DNA of 64,000 nt, from contig JBASFK010000008.1 in assembly GCA_049652985.1 (NCBI GenBank), positions 19,934-83,933 on the forward strand, read 5' to 3'. Shown here piece after piece: positions 18,197 through 26,976 of this stretch. Source of the DNA: UBA7657 sp049652985. Lineage in GTDB: Bacteria > Pseudomonadota > Alphaproteobacteria > Micavibrionales > Micavibrionaceae. Both the position numbers and the translations under genes were made by a program. Within the stretch, counting starts at the first letter, position 1; every line of letters starts with the position of its first letter. The notes under the pieces were generated by a model. The model worked only from the letters and a program-made list of their open reading frames with translations. It was not told the origin of the DNA and ran no database searches.

Positions 18197-19406
18197 TCCT
18201 TACAGCTTTCTTTTTAACAGCGGGTCTCATTCCCGAACTGTAAAGACATAGAGTATCCGAGCCGCCAAATCCATTAAAATTCGTGCGTAAGCTCCGGCTG
18301 TAGGAACCCAGATTTCCGATCTCGATCCAGTCGCCCATATCGATGTCGGCAGGCAACATGAACGGGCCTTCCATGACGTCCAGCGCGTCGCAGGTCGGGC
18401 CTGCGAAACGGAAGGGGACATCGGGCTGTTCAAAACCGCCATCGACGCGGTAAGCGCGGGCAGGGAACTTCGTCTTCAGCAGCGGGCCGGCGTCAAACAT
18501 GCCGCCATAGGTGCCGTCGTTGATATAGAGCGTGTTGTCCTTGCGGAGCTCGACGCGCACGATCAGCGAGCCCGACTCGGCCACCAGCACACGGCCGGGT
18601 TCGGCCAGCAGGGGCATGTTCTCGAGGCGGTTTTTCGCCAGCGCGCCTTTCAGGGCGTGGACGCAGGCCTCGACGGACGGCACGCTGTCGTCATAGCGGA
18701 CGGGGAAGCCGCCGCCGATATCGAGAACGTCGACGGTGATGCCGGATTTCTTAATGACGGCAGCCGCCCTGTCGACGCCGCGGGCATAGGCCGCCGGGTC
18801 GGTGGTCTGGGTGCCAACATGGAAGCACAGGCCAAGGCGCTGGGCAACCGGTCGGGACGATTTCAGCAGTTTCACCGCGTCATCGGGGTTCGCGCCGAAT
18901 TTCGACGAGAAGTCGATCGAGGCTTTACCGTTGCGCGGCAGGGCCAGGCGGACATAAAGGTTCAGGTCCGAGGCGAGGTCGGTCTCGCGGACGATCTTGA
19001 ACAGCTCATCCTCAGTGTCGAGAACGAAGTCGCGGACGCCGAAAAGCGTGTAGGCCTCGCGGATGGCTTCCGGCGATTTGACCGGGTGCATGAAGTAGAT
19101 GCGGGCCCTTTTGGATATCTTGCGGACGAGGCGGACCTCTTCGATCGAGGCTGCGTCGAAGCTTCTCACGCCAGCCTGGTAGATGGCGCGAAGCACGTTT
19201 TCGTCAGGGTTGGTTTTGACCGCGTACATGGTTTCGCCGGGAAAAGCCTGGACGAATGCCTTCGCCGTTGCTGTGATTTTCTCGGGCCACAGAACATAGA
19301 GAGGACGCGCCGGGCGGCGGGCGGCGATCAGCTCCTCGATGGAAGCGTAGCCTTCCTCGATTTCTGGCCGCATGGCGGAATTGTTCATAGAATAAAGTTT
19401 AGTCAT
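18189..19406 (-). CDS. Ornithine/lysine decarboxylase, alanine-racemase fold
   Basis: PLP-dependent decarboxylase making putrescine (or cadaverine). The PLP lysine is in MYAVKTNPDENVL near residue 64, HVGTQTTD and DIGGGFPVRYDD bind the cofactor phosphate, and GPTCDALDVM carries the active-site cysteine of the partner subunit. 405 residues, a usual length for the bacterial ODC group. The ATG at 19406 follows AAGGAC at a proper distance. Expression is probably controlled by the leader RNA described upstream, with its small ORF and terminator. First gene of the polyamine operon. Confidence 0.93.
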   Translation of the reverse strand: MTKLYSMNNSAMRPEIEEGYASIEELIAARRPARPLYVLWPEKITATAKAFVQAFPGETMYAVKTNPDENVLRAIYQAGVRSFDAASIEEVRLVRKISKRARIYFMHPVKSPEAIREAYTLFGVRDFVLDTEDELFKIVRETDLASDLNLYVRLALPRNGKASIDFSSKFGANPDDAVKLLKSSRPVAQRLGLCFHVGTQTTDPAAYARGVDRAAAVIKKSGITVDVLDIGGGFPVRYDDSVPSVEACVHALKGALAKNRLENMPLLAEPGRVLVAESGSLIVRVELRKDNTLYINDGTYGGMFDAGPLLKTKFPARAYRVDGGFEQPDVPFRFAGPTCDALDVMEGPFMLPADIDMGDWIEIGNLGSYSRSLRTNFNGFGGSDTLCLYSSGMRPAVKKKAVRNV

Positions 19407-19462
19407 CTCGTTAGTCCTTCAAATTCTTAAAAATGGGAAAAGTTCCGAGCCGCTGCTGGCTC

Positions 19463-19513
19463 AAAAAAGGTCACCCGCTCCTTTGCGAAAGGGAGCAGGG
19501 AGCCGGGGTTACC
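19463..19513 (-). terminator. Intrinsic terminator inside the ornithine decarboxylase leader
   Basis: On the minus strand CCC-T-GCTCC-C-TTT, loop CGC, AAAGGAGC-GGG form a strong stem, and GGTAACCC/GGGTGACC can extend or replace its base; TTTTTT follows (19463-19468). This is a Rho-independent terminator placed before the decarboxylase, about 60 bases from its start. With the leader ORF ending in its 5' flank, it is a natural attenuator. Confidence 0.7.
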
Positions 19514-19589
19514 GGATGATTTCCAGTACGAAGGACTTCTGAAATGGAATAGGGGATTGTAAGCGGCCCCGCTTCACTGCAAATCTCAT
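19509..19589 (-). CDS. Leader peptide of 26 residues upstream of ornithine decarboxylase
   Basis: ATG at 19589, preceded by GAAAGGG at about seven bases, encodes 26 residues beginning MRFAVKRGRLQ and ending FVLEIIR before TAA. The stop codon lies in GGTAACCCC, in the 5' flank of the terminator hairpin just downstream. Enterobacteria control speF through an ornithine-sensing leader peptide, SpeFL, and this ORF is placed so that a stalled ribosome would cover the start of the terminator. There is no convincing sequence identity beyond a short MxFA-type start. Confidence 0.55.
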   Translation of the reverse strand: MRFAVKRGRLQSPIPFQKSFVLEIIR

Positions 19590-19845
19590 CGTAAACCCTT
19601 TCAAAGCTTTGGGGCTTTCGCTTCACCCCAGTTCAAAAATGTCTACGCCGTTGCATAACCATGCCTAGTTCAAGACTAGAGGGGGCCATCGGCACGTGCG
19701 TCTTGCTCTTAATATAACATTTTTTGGCGAAATCAATAAATTTTTTTGATGTTTTCCGCCAAAAATTTTCAACCGGCCTTTAAGGAACTTTTAAGACCCC
19801 CGGGGCCGGGTTGAAATATGCCCGGGAGAAGCATATAGAACAGAT

Positions 19846-20949
19846 ATGACGCTGCGCCTCGAGCTGCCCCGCTGGTACGATCTGCACGCCCACTTCCGGC
19901 AGGGCGGCCTCGTGAAGGCGCTGGTGGCCGATCACCTCGCGATGGGCTGCGCCGGGATCCTCGCAATGCCCAACACCAGCCCGCCTGTCTCCAGGGTTCA
20001 CAAGAAGGATCCCGGCGATGGCTGGAGCATCGAGGAGTACCTCGGCATGCTCCGCAAGGCGGGCGGATCCAGGTTCACCAACATTATAGTGCCTCTCTAT
20101 CTTACGAAGGATACGACCCCCCGGATGATCGAGGAGGGGGCGAAGTCCGGCGTTTTGCGCACTGCAAAATACTATCCCCCGCACGGCACCACCGGCGCAG
20201 GCTCCGCCGCGCCCTTCCAGACCTATATAGAGAACGGCGTCTTTAAGGCCATGGAGCAGGCCGGGGTGATCCTGAATGTCCACGGCGAGGAGCATGGGCT
20301 GGATGCCGTCAAATATTTCGGCCGGGGAACCAACGCCGAGGAGATTTTTTATAAAGAGCGCCTGCCGCACGCGGTCGATAAATTCCCTGAACTGAAAATC
20401 GTCGGCGAGCATATAACCACCAAGGTGGCGGCTGAATTCATCGAATCCGCCCCGGCGACGGTCGCGGCCACCATCACGCCCCAGCATCTCATTTATACGG
20501 TCGGGCACCTGTTGAAGGGGCTGAAATACCACCTCTACTGCCTGCCACTCCTGAAATACGAGGAAGACAGGCTGGCGCTCTGGGCCGAAGTGACGGCGGC
20601 CGACAATACGAAATTCTTCGCCGGGACCGACAGCGCCCCGCACGTTAAAAAATTAACCGAATGCGGCTGCGCGGCCGGGTGCTATACGGGCGGAGTCGCC
20701 CCCCAGCTTTATATCCAGGCCTTCGAAAAGGCCGGGATCAACATGGGCAGCGAGGCGGGCGTGGCCATGTTCAGGAAGTTCCTTTGCACTAACGGGCCTG
20801 CTTTCTATGGCCTGCCCGTTCCACGTGAAACATTCACGCTGGAGAAGGTTGAAACCGAAGTAAAAACGGGAAAATCACGTGTTGTGCCGCTGCCGCTCGG
20901 TATGGCTGGCGAAGGCGAAAAGGCATCACTCCACTGGCGGATTGCCTAG
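19846..20949 (+). CDS. pyrC: Dihydroorotase
   Basis: Zinc amidohydrolase that cyclises carbamoyl-aspartate to dihydroorotate in pyrimidine synthesis. It is the class II (E. coli PyrC-like) type: DLHAHFRQGG metal histidines near residue 13, the lysine-containing TAKYYPPHGTTGAGS, the histidine ligands in NVHGEEHG and GEHITTK, and FAGTDSAPH near the end of the barrel. 367 residues. The ATG at 19846 lies close to the divergent decarboxylase leader, so control regions may overlap. Confidence 0.95.
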   Translation: MTLRLELPRWYDLHAHFRQGGLVKALVADHLAMGCAGILAMPNTSPPVSRVHKKDPGDGWSIEEYLGMLRKAGGSRFTNIIVPLYLTKDTTPRMIEEGAKSGVLRTAKYYPPHGTTGAGSAAPFQTYIENGVFKAMEQAGVILNVHGEEHGLDAVKYFGRGTNAEEIFYKERLPHAVDKFPELKIVGEHITTKVAAEFIESAPATVAATITPQHLIYTVGHLLKGLKYHLYCLPLLKYEEDRLALWAEVTAADNTKFFAGTDSAPHVKKLTECGCAAGCYTGGVAPQLYIQAFEKAGINMGSEAGVAMFRKFLCTNGPAFYGLPVPRETFTLEKVETEVKTGKSRVVPLPLGMAGEGEKASLHWRIA

Positions 20950-21241
20950 CCGGCTTTCTTTCCCGCAGCAGCGCCTCGCGCGTCGTTTCAAAAACCGCGC
21001 CCATGCGGCGGTTGGTCCATGAAAAAACCTTCTCGCGCAAATCGTTCGTACGCACGGGTTTTGAAATGTAATCATCCATCCCGGCGTCCAGACAGCGCTG
21101 ACGGTCACCCTTCATCGCGTTGGCGGTAAGAGCAATGACCGGCAGATCGGCGCGCAAGGCGCCCGTCTTTTTCATGTCGCAGATTCTGCGGGTCGCTTCG
21201 AATCCATCCATAACCGGCATCTGGCAGTCCACATTACCGCG
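20950..21241 (-). pseudogene. Remnant of a hybrid-kinase receiver domain
   Basis: The minus strand reads VDCQMPVMDGFEATRRIC, then LPVIALTANAMKGDRQRC and AGMDDYISKPVRTNDLRE. This is the second half of a CheY-like receiver domain, with the phosphoacceptor Asp context missing its first strands. Nothing upstream in the same frame restores the beginning of the domain, and the frame runs on into the 3' end of pyrC without a natural terminus. It looks like the tail of a deleted hybrid kinase. The very similar receiver ends at 33.9 and 62.9 kb show what the complete domain looks like. Confidence 0.7.
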
Positions 21242-21358
21242 CGATGAGCAGGAAAATATTCAGCATGAACGCGGAAAAGTAGGATTTCCGGCCGTTTCGA
21301 GGGCTTTTGTCCGCGGGAAAACTCGTTTAGAATCGTCTAATTCATGGAGGCGATTCAT

Positions 21359-22435
21359 ATGCGTGTATTATTCAGCAGGGTGCTTCTTTTTTGCGCAGCG
21401 TTTTTATGCATTGCTACACCCGCACGGGCCGAAGCGCCGACCCTGGACAAGCTCCGCGCCGAACTGGCGGCGAAATCCTCGACCGACAACCCGGAAACGC
21501 CCATCGACCTCCTGAATGTCTCCTACGACCCGACCCGCGAGCTTTATACCGACTACAACCAGGCCTTTAAAAAATACTGGAAAGAAAAAACCGGCCAGGA
21601 CGTTGATATCAAGCAATCGCACGGCGGCTCCGGCAAGCAGGCCCGCGCCGTCATATACGGACTCAAGGCCGATGTCGTGACCCTTGCGCTTGCCTATGAC
21701 ATAGACAAGATTTCATCCGGCATGGAAGGCAGCCTTCCAAAAGACTGGCAAACGCGCCTTCCTAACAACAGTGCTCCTTATACTTCGACAATTGTGTTCC
21801 TCGTGCGTAAAGGAAATCCCAAAAATATCCGCGACTGGTCCGATCTCGTGAAAGATGGGGTGCAGGTTATAACGCCCAACCCGAAAACCTCAGGCGGTGC
21901 GCGCTGGAATTATCTTGCGGCCTGGGCTTACGCTGAAAGAACGTTCGGCGGCGACGAGGAAAAAGTGAAGGAGTTCGTGGGCAAGCTATTCAAAAACGTG
22001 CCTGTTCTCGATTCCGGCGCACGCGGCTCGACCATGACTTTCGTGCAACGCGATATCGGTGATGTCCTGCTCGCGTGGGAGAACGAGGCGTTTCTCGCGA
22101 TCAATGAACTGGGCCCCGACAAGTTCGAAATTGTTATGCCCTCAATGAGCATTCTCGCCGAGCCGCCCGTGGCAATGATCGATTCAAACGCTGCCCGTAA
22201 GAAAGCCGGGGACGCCGCCCGTTTTTATGTCGCCTATCTCTATTCAAAAGAAGGACAGGAACTGGTTGCGAAACATTATTTCCGTCCGGTCGACAGTGCG
22301 GTCATGGCCGCGCATCGCGCCATGTTCCCCGACATCGAGATGGTGACGATTGACAAGGATTTCGGCGGCTGGGACGCCGCGCAGAAACGCCATTTCGACG
22401 ACGGCGCCATATTCGACCAGATTTATAAACCCTGA
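21359..22435 (+). CDS. sbp: Sulfate-binding periplasmic protein
   Basis: Periplasmic receptor of the sulfate/thiosulfate ABC transporter. Signal peptide RVLFSRVLLFCAAFLCIATP with cleavage after ARA; then LLNVSYDPTRELYTDYN, QSHGGSGKQARAVIYGL (anion-binding helix) and NPKTSGGARWNYLAAWAYA, all family hallmarks. The ATG at 21359 has GGAGG eight bases before it, making the ATG at 21344 unlikely. First gene of the transporter operon, 15 bases before cysT. Confidence 0.95.
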   Translation: MRVLFSRVLLFCAAFLCIATPARAEAPTLDKLRAELAAKSSTDNPETPIDLLNVSYDPTRELYTDYNQAFKKYWKEKTGQDVDIKQSHGGSGKQARAVIYGLKADVVTLALAYDIDKISSGMEGSLPKDWQTRLPNNSAPYTSTIVFLVRKGNPKNIRDWSDLVKDGVQVITPNPKTSGGARWNYLAAWAYAERTFGGDEEKVKEFVGKLFKNVPVLDSGARGSTMTFVQRDIGDVLLAWENEAFLAINELGPDKFEIVMPSMSILAEPPVAMIDSNAARKKAGDAARFYVAYLYSKEGQELVAKHYFRPVDSAVMAAHRAMFPDIEMVTIDKDFGGWDAAQKRHFDDGAIFDQIYKP

Positions 22436-22450
22436 CGACAGAAAACTGAA

Positions 22451-23308
22451 ATGATTGCGCTGGCAGCCAAGCCTTTGAAAAGCCCAAGCGTCATTCCGGG
22501 TTTCGGAATCACGATGGGATTTACGTTGCTCTATCTTGGGCTCGTGGTTATGATCCCGCTCGCCGGTCTCGCGATCAAAACCTTCGAGATGAGCTGGCAG
22601 GAATTTTATACTACCATCAGCGATCCGCGCGTCGTCGCCGCTTTTAAAATCAGCTTCGGTATTTCATTTATAGCTGCTCTCATCAATGCAGTATTCGGTC
22701 TGCTCGTTGCATGGGTATTGGTCCGTTACGATTTTCCCTGGCGCAAGGTAGTTGATGCTATGGTTGATTTGCCTTTCGCATTGCCGACCGCCGTTGCGGG
22801 CATCGCGCTGACCGCGATTTATGCGCAGAACGGCTGGATCGGCCAGTTTTTCGCGCAGTTCGGCATTCATATAGCCTTCACGCCTACGGGTATCGCCATC
22901 GCGCTGGTTTTCATCGGCCTGCCTTTTGTGGTACGCACGGTGGAACCGGTATTGCGCGATCTCGATCCCGAGATGGAGGAAGCTGCAGCCTGCCTTGGTG
23001 CAACACGGATGCAGATATTCACGCGCATCGTGCTGCCTCAGATATTGCCCGCCCTCATGGCCGGTTTCGCCATGGCTTTCGCCCGCGCGCTCGGGGAATA
23101 CGGATCGGTCATATTCATCGCCGGCAACATGCCGTATAAATCCGAGATCGTGCCTCTCATCATCGTCATCAAGCTTGAACAATATGATTACGCCGGGGCC
23201 ACGGCGATTGCCCTCGTCATGCTGGTGGCTTCGTTCGTCATGCTGCTCGTCATCAACCTCCTGATGAAATGGTCCCATATTCGACGGGGCGGGGGAATGC
23301 ACGCATGA
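22451..23308 (+). CDS. cysT: Sulfate ABC transporter permease CysT
   Basis: Inner-membrane permease of 285 residues with about six transmembrane helices. The binding-protein-dependent permease motif is EEAAACLGATRMQIFTRIVL, followed by GEYGSVIFIAGNMP, typical of CysT/CysU. It pairs with CysW to form the channel. The 3' end overlaps cysW by 4 bases (ATGA). Confidence 0.95.
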   Translation: MIALAAKPLKSPSVIPGFGITMGFTLLYLGLVVMIPLAGLAIKTFEMSWQEFYTTISDPRVVAAFKISFGISFIAALINAVFGLLVAWVLVRYDFPWRKVVDAMVDLPFALPTAVAGIALTAIYAQNGWIGQFFAQFGIHIAFTPTGIAIALVFIGLPFVVRTVEPVLRDLDPEMEEAAACLGATRMQIFTRIVLPQILPALMAGFAMAFARALGEYGSVIFIAGNMPYKSEIVPLIIVIKLEQYDYAGATAIALVMLVASFVMLLVINLLMKWSHIRRGGGMHA

Positions 23309-24153
23309 ACGGCTACGCCCTTAAGGTATCGCGTCCCAATCACCCGCTGGCGGAATCGCGGGGCGTTCGGCTGGGGCTAATTGCTGCCGCCCTTCTTTAT
23401 ATTGGCGTCATGATCTTCCTGCCGCTGCTCGTCGTATTCATCGAGGCGCTTCGCCAGGGGCTCGGGGCTTATATCGCCGCGATCAATGAGCCGGATGCAC
23501 TGGCAGCGATCAGATTAACGTTGCTCACAGCTGCAATCGCCGTTCCGCTTAATCTCGTCTTTGGCCTCGCCGCGAGCTGGGCCATCGCCAAGCATGATTT
23601 CCGCGGCAAGCATCTGTTGATCACCTTTATCGACCTGCCGTTTTCGGTGTCGCCGGTGATTTCCGGCCTGATTTACGTACTGCTGTTTGGTTCGCAGGCC
23701 GCACTGGGCGGATGGCTGGATTCACACGACATCCAAATATTATTCGCCGTTCCGGGAATTGTGCTCGCCACCATCTTTGTAACTTTTCCCTTCGTCGCCC
23801 GCGAAATGATCCCGCTGATGCAGGAGCAGGGCATCGAGGAGGAGGAAGCCGCGATCCTGCTCGGCGCCACGGGCTGGCAGACTTTCTGGCGTGTAACCCT
23901 GCCGAACGTTAAATGGGGACTGCTCTACGGCGTGCTTCTTTGCAACGCGCGGGCGATGGGCGAATTCGGCGCGGTTTCGGTGGTCTCGGGACATATCCGC
24001 GGCGCGACGAATACGATCCCGCTTCATGTCGAAATTCTCTATAATGAGTATAATTTCGTCGCGGCTTTCGCCGTGGCGTCGTTGCTCACCGTTCTTGCGC
24101 TGGTGACATTATTGATCAAGGAATGGCTGGAACCCCGGCTGGAGAAAGACTGA
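23305..24153 (+). CDS. cysW: Sulfate ABC transporter permease CysW
   Basis: Second permease subunit, 282 residues. It has the EAA loop EEEEAAILLGATGWQTFWRV and the CysW signature ARAMGEFGAVSVVSGHIRG. The ATG at 23305 overlapping the cysT stop is preferred to an in-frame start twelve codons upstream inside cysT. Its stop overlaps the cysA start by one base (TGATG). Confidence 0.95.
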   Translation: MNGYALKVSRPNHPLAESRGVRLGLIAAALLYIGVMIFLPLLVVFIEALRQGLGAYIAAINEPDALAAIRLTLLTAAIAVPLNLVFGLAASWAIAKHDFRGKHLLITFIDLPFSVSPVISGLIYVLLFGSQAALGGWLDSHDIQILFAVPGIVLATIFVTFPFVAREMIPLMQEQGIEEEEAAILLGATGWQTFWRVTLPNVKWGLLYGVLLCNARAMGEFGAVSVVSGHIRGATNTIPLHVEILYNEYNFVAAFAVASLLTVLALVTLLIKEWLEPRLEKD

Positions 24154-25199
24154 TGGGCATACGCATCGATAACGTCTACAAGATTTTCCGCGATTTCATG
24201 GCGCTCGACGGCGTCAGCCTGAACGTCGGCACCGGGGAACTGGTCGCGCTTCTGGGCCCGTCCGGCTCGGGCAAAACCACGTTGCTCCGCATCATCGCGG
24301 GGCTGGAGTTCGCGGATCTCGGAGATATATACATCGACCGCGAGGAGGCCAGCCACACGCCGGTCAAGGAACGTCGCGTCGGCTTCGTGTTCCAGCACTA
24401 TGCGCTGTTCCGCCACATGACCGTCTTCGAGAACATCGCGTTTGGCCTGCGCGTGAAGCCGAAGGAAAGCCGTCCGAGCGAAGGTGAAATCAGCAAAAAA
24501 GTCATGCGCCTGATTGATCTCATTCACTTGTCGGGCCTGCATAACCGCTACCCGGCGCAGCTCTCCGGCGGTCAGCGCCAGCGCGTTGCGCTCGCCCGCA
24601 CGCTTGCAGTTGATCCGAAAGTGTTATTGCTCGACGAGCCTTTCGGCGCGCTCGATGCCAAGGTGCGTAAGGAACTTCGTCGCTGGCTGCGCAAAATTCA
24701 CGATGAACTGAATATCACCACCATATTCGTCACCCACGACCAGGAAGAAGCGCTGGAACTCGCCGACCGCGTTGTGGTGATGAATAACGGCCGCATCGAA
24801 CAGGTAGGCAGCCCCGAGGATATTTATCACAACCCGGCCAACGCATTCGTTTACGACTTTCTCGGCAACTACAACGCGTTCGAGGGTGTAATGGAGCAAA
24901 ACGGCGAGGAATGCCGCCTGCTGAAACCCGGCGAAAAGCTGCCTGCCGGCGCCGAGCGCGTGCAGTTATTCGCGCGGCCCCACGATATGGAGGTTTCGGC
25001 GCAACCGCAGGACAAGGATGCCATTTCGGCGCGCATCATTCACATTAATCCGGCGGGCCCGCTGGTTTCCATCGAGCTTGAGAATGAGCAGGGAAAATTA
25101 CTGCAGGCGGCAGTGACGAAGGAGCGATTCCTAGAACTGGCGCTGGAGAAACGCCAGACCGTCTACCTCAAGGCGCGGGACATGCGCCTGTTCGAGTGA
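24153..25199 (+). CDS. cysA: Sulfate ABC transporter ATPase CysA
   Basis: Energises sulfate import. Walker A GPSGSGKTTLLR near residue 35, the ABC signature LSGGQRQRVALARTLA, Walker B VLLLDEPFGALDAK and the H-loop VTHDQEEA are all present. The C-terminal TOBE-like region (RPHDMEVSAQPQDKDAISAR) is present, giving 348 residues. The start at 24153 overlaps the cysW stop. Last gene of the operon; the stop abuts the convergent motB by one base. Confidence 0.95.
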   Translation: MGIRIDNVYKIFRDFMALDGVSLNVGTGELVALLGPSGSGKTTLLRIIAGLEFADLGDIYIDREEASHTPVKERRVGFVFQHYALFRHMTVFENIAFGLRVKPKESRPSEGEISKKVMRLIDLIHLSGLHNRYPAQLSGGQRQRVALARTLAVDPKVLLLDEPFGALDAKVRKELRRWLRKIHDELNITTIFVTHDQEEALELADRVVVMNNGRIEQVGSPEDIYHNPANAFVYDFLGNYNAFEGVMEQNGEECRLLKPGEKLPAGAERVQLFARPHDMEVSAQPQDKDAISARIIHINPAGPLVSIELENEQGKLLQAAVTKERFLELALEKRQTVYLKARDMRLFE

Positions 25200-25925
25200 T
25201 TATCTCTTCTTATCTTTGGTTATTTTTTCAAGCTTGATCACCACGCGGCGGTTTTGCGACTGGTTCGCCGGGAGAGCGTTGCCGTTTGAATCGCGATTGG
25301 GCACCTTGGGGAATACGTCGGCATAACCAGCCGCCCGCAGACGCTCGGGGTCGATGCCGTGCTCGAGAAAAAACCGTACCACGGCTGCTGCGCGCCCGGT
25401 CGAAAGCTCCCAGTTCGATGGAAACTGTACGGTCTTGATGGGGTTGTCGTCCGTGTGCCCTTCGACCGTGATCGAATAATTGATGTAATCCTTGCCTGTC
25501 AGCTTTTCCTGAAGCTCGCCCAGAATGCGCTGGCCTTCGTCGCTCAGTATCGATGACCCGCTCGCGAAAAACGCGCTGCTGTCCATCTCGATGCTCGTGA
25601 TGCGGTCGCCCTCCTGCTCGATATGCACGCCTTCGCCTTTTTCGTACATATCTACGATCGAGGGCAGGCGGTCGTATAACTCCTTGTCGCGGCTTTGTGC
25701 TCCGATCGGCGAGATCGGGTTCAGGACGAATTCATCGAGCACGTTCTGTGCGGCAAAGCGCTCACGCACTTTTTCACGCGCTTGCTCCATTTGCTCGTCT
25801 TTAGGTACCGAAACGGAAAGAAAGATAGCAAAAAAGCAAAGCAGCAACGTAATCATGTCCGCGTAGGTCATGAGCCAGTCATCAGTGCGCGGGCCGCGCC
25901 GTCTGCGTGCGTTTTTTTTATACAT
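25200..25925 (-). CDS. motB: Flagellar motor protein MotB
   Basis: Stator subunit that anchors the motor to peptidoglycan. The N-terminal block DDWLMTYADMITLLLCFFAI has the ion-binding aspartate before the single membrane helix; the OmpA-like domain reads YSITVEGHTDDNPIKTVQFP and NRRVVIKLEKI. 241 residues. It overlaps the end of motA by 8 bases. No other flagellar genes are in the window. Confidence 0.92.
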   Translation of the reverse strand: MYKKNARRRRGPRTDDWLMTYADMITLLLCFFAIFLSVSVPKDEQMEQAREKVRERFAAQNVLDEFVLNPISPIGAQSRDKELYDRLPSIVDMYEKGEGVHIEQEGDRITSIEMDSSAFFASGSSILSDEGQRILGELQEKLTGKDYINYSITVEGHTDDNPIKTVQFPSNWELSTGRAAAVVRFFLEHGIDPERLRAAGYADVFPKVPNRDSNGNALPANQSQNRRVVIKLEKITKDKKR

Positions 25926-26841
25926 TCTTTGTCGCGCTGAGACCTGTCGCCATCGCGGGCGCTCCTCCGCCTGCCGCAGGCGTACCTGGGGGAGGCGTGG
26001 GATCGGGCAGCGTCACACGGCTGTGCAGGCCGGGTTTGAGGAAGCTGTTCAGCTTGTCCTGGATATAGCGCGGTGATTTATTGGCCACCAACATAGCCAT
26101 ACCTTCGGTGATCAGGTGATTGCGGAAGCGCAGATTATCCTGCTTCTGCATGATTTTCGTGGCGGCGGGCAAATAGAGCATCCGCGCGGTGACGACACCA
26201 TATAATGTCGCGAGCAGGGCGACGGCGAGGCCGTGCCCGATACCGGACATGTCGCCCGAGAAATTGCCGAGCATGATCACCATCCCGATCAATGTGCCGA
26301 CCATGCCGAAAGCTGGCGCGTGGCTGGCCATCGCAAGAAGAACGTTGGCCGGAATTGTGTCGCGTTCATAAAACGCCTCGGCGGCTGTCTCCATCATGCC
26401 GCGTACTTCCTCGGCGGTGTAATTGCTGACGACCATGTCGAGGCCATAGCGCACGAACGGGTCATTGATGCCTTCATCGTCGACCTGGTTCTCGAGGCCG
26501 CGTAATCCTTTATCTTTCATAATGCGCGCCCACGCGATGACATTGATCAGGTCGCGATACAAATTCTCATGCGTGACGTTCGCTTTTTTGAACATCAATC
26601 CGACGCCGCGCAGCGCTTCCATGACGTCGTTGGCCTGGTAGCTCATGAACGCGACAGCCAGCGTTCCACCGATCACGATCATGAAACCTTCTATGCTCAG
26701 GAAGGCATAGACATTCGGTGTTCCCACGAGGATCGCGACAACAATAAGTGCAAATCCGAACGCCGCTCCGGCAATGGAGGCAAGCGAGAACGGATGACTG
26801 GAACGCAGGGTAAAAAGGGATTTATTCTTGTTTTTAGCCAT
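25918..26841 (-). CDS. motA: Flagellar motor protein MotA (PomA-like)
   Basis: Proton/sodium channel subunit of the flagellar stator. Four membrane segments are visible; the cytoplasmic loop has MMETAAEAFYERDTIPANVL and the third segment APAFGMVGTLIGMVIMLGNF, then GLAVALLATLYGVVTARMLY. The ATG at 26841 (MAKNKNKSLF) is chosen over a longer in-frame start. The C-terminus ends in a Pro/Gly-rich tail (PTPPPGTPAAGGG). Operon with motB. Confidence 0.92.
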   Translation of the reverse strand: MAKNKNKSLFTLRSSHPFSLASIAGAAFGFALIVVAILVGTPNVYAFLSIEGFMIVIGGTLAVAFMSYQANDVMEALRGVGLMFKKANVTHENLYRDLINVIAWARIMKDKGLRGLENQVDDEGINDPFVRYGLDMVVSNYTAEEVRGMMETAAEAFYERDTIPANVLLAMASHAPAFGMVGTLIGMVIMLGNFSGDMSGIGHGLAVALLATLYGVVTARMLYLPAATKIMQKQDNLRFRNHLITEGMAMLVANKSPRYIQDKLNSFLKPGLHSRVTLPDPTPPPGTPAAGGGAPAMATGLSATKNV

Positions 26842-26976
26842 ATTTTTATTATGCCACCGGGTTTTTAGTCTGGCTACCTTACTATGAAGCTTTACCGAAC
26901 GAAAGCCCGTCAATTCTAGGTTTTATGAAACTTTTGGCCGCTCCGGGTCGTTAGTGCCCTGAAGGGAATATGTATT

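Larger units (their letters stand above)
19407..19720 (-). promoter_or_regulatory. Structured leader of the ornithine decarboxylase gene (speF-like)
   Basis: About 300 bases with no long reading frame before the decarboxylase. Read on the minus strand it contains an imperfect TCTAGTCTTGAACTAGG hairpin, TGGGG-TGAAGCGAAAG-CCCCA, a 26-codon ORF, an intrinsic terminator, then GAGCC-AGCAGC-GGCTC just before the ribosome site. Alphaproteobacteria are known to carry a conserved speF leader RNA upstream of ornithine decarboxylases; position and architecture fit, but I cannot run a covariance model. A -35/-10-like stretch lies in the A/T-rich part near 19715-19750. Confidence 0.55.

Noticed and set aside
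18657..19430. 257-codon plus-strand ORF
   Set aside because: Antisense to the ornithine decarboxylase gene and its leader.
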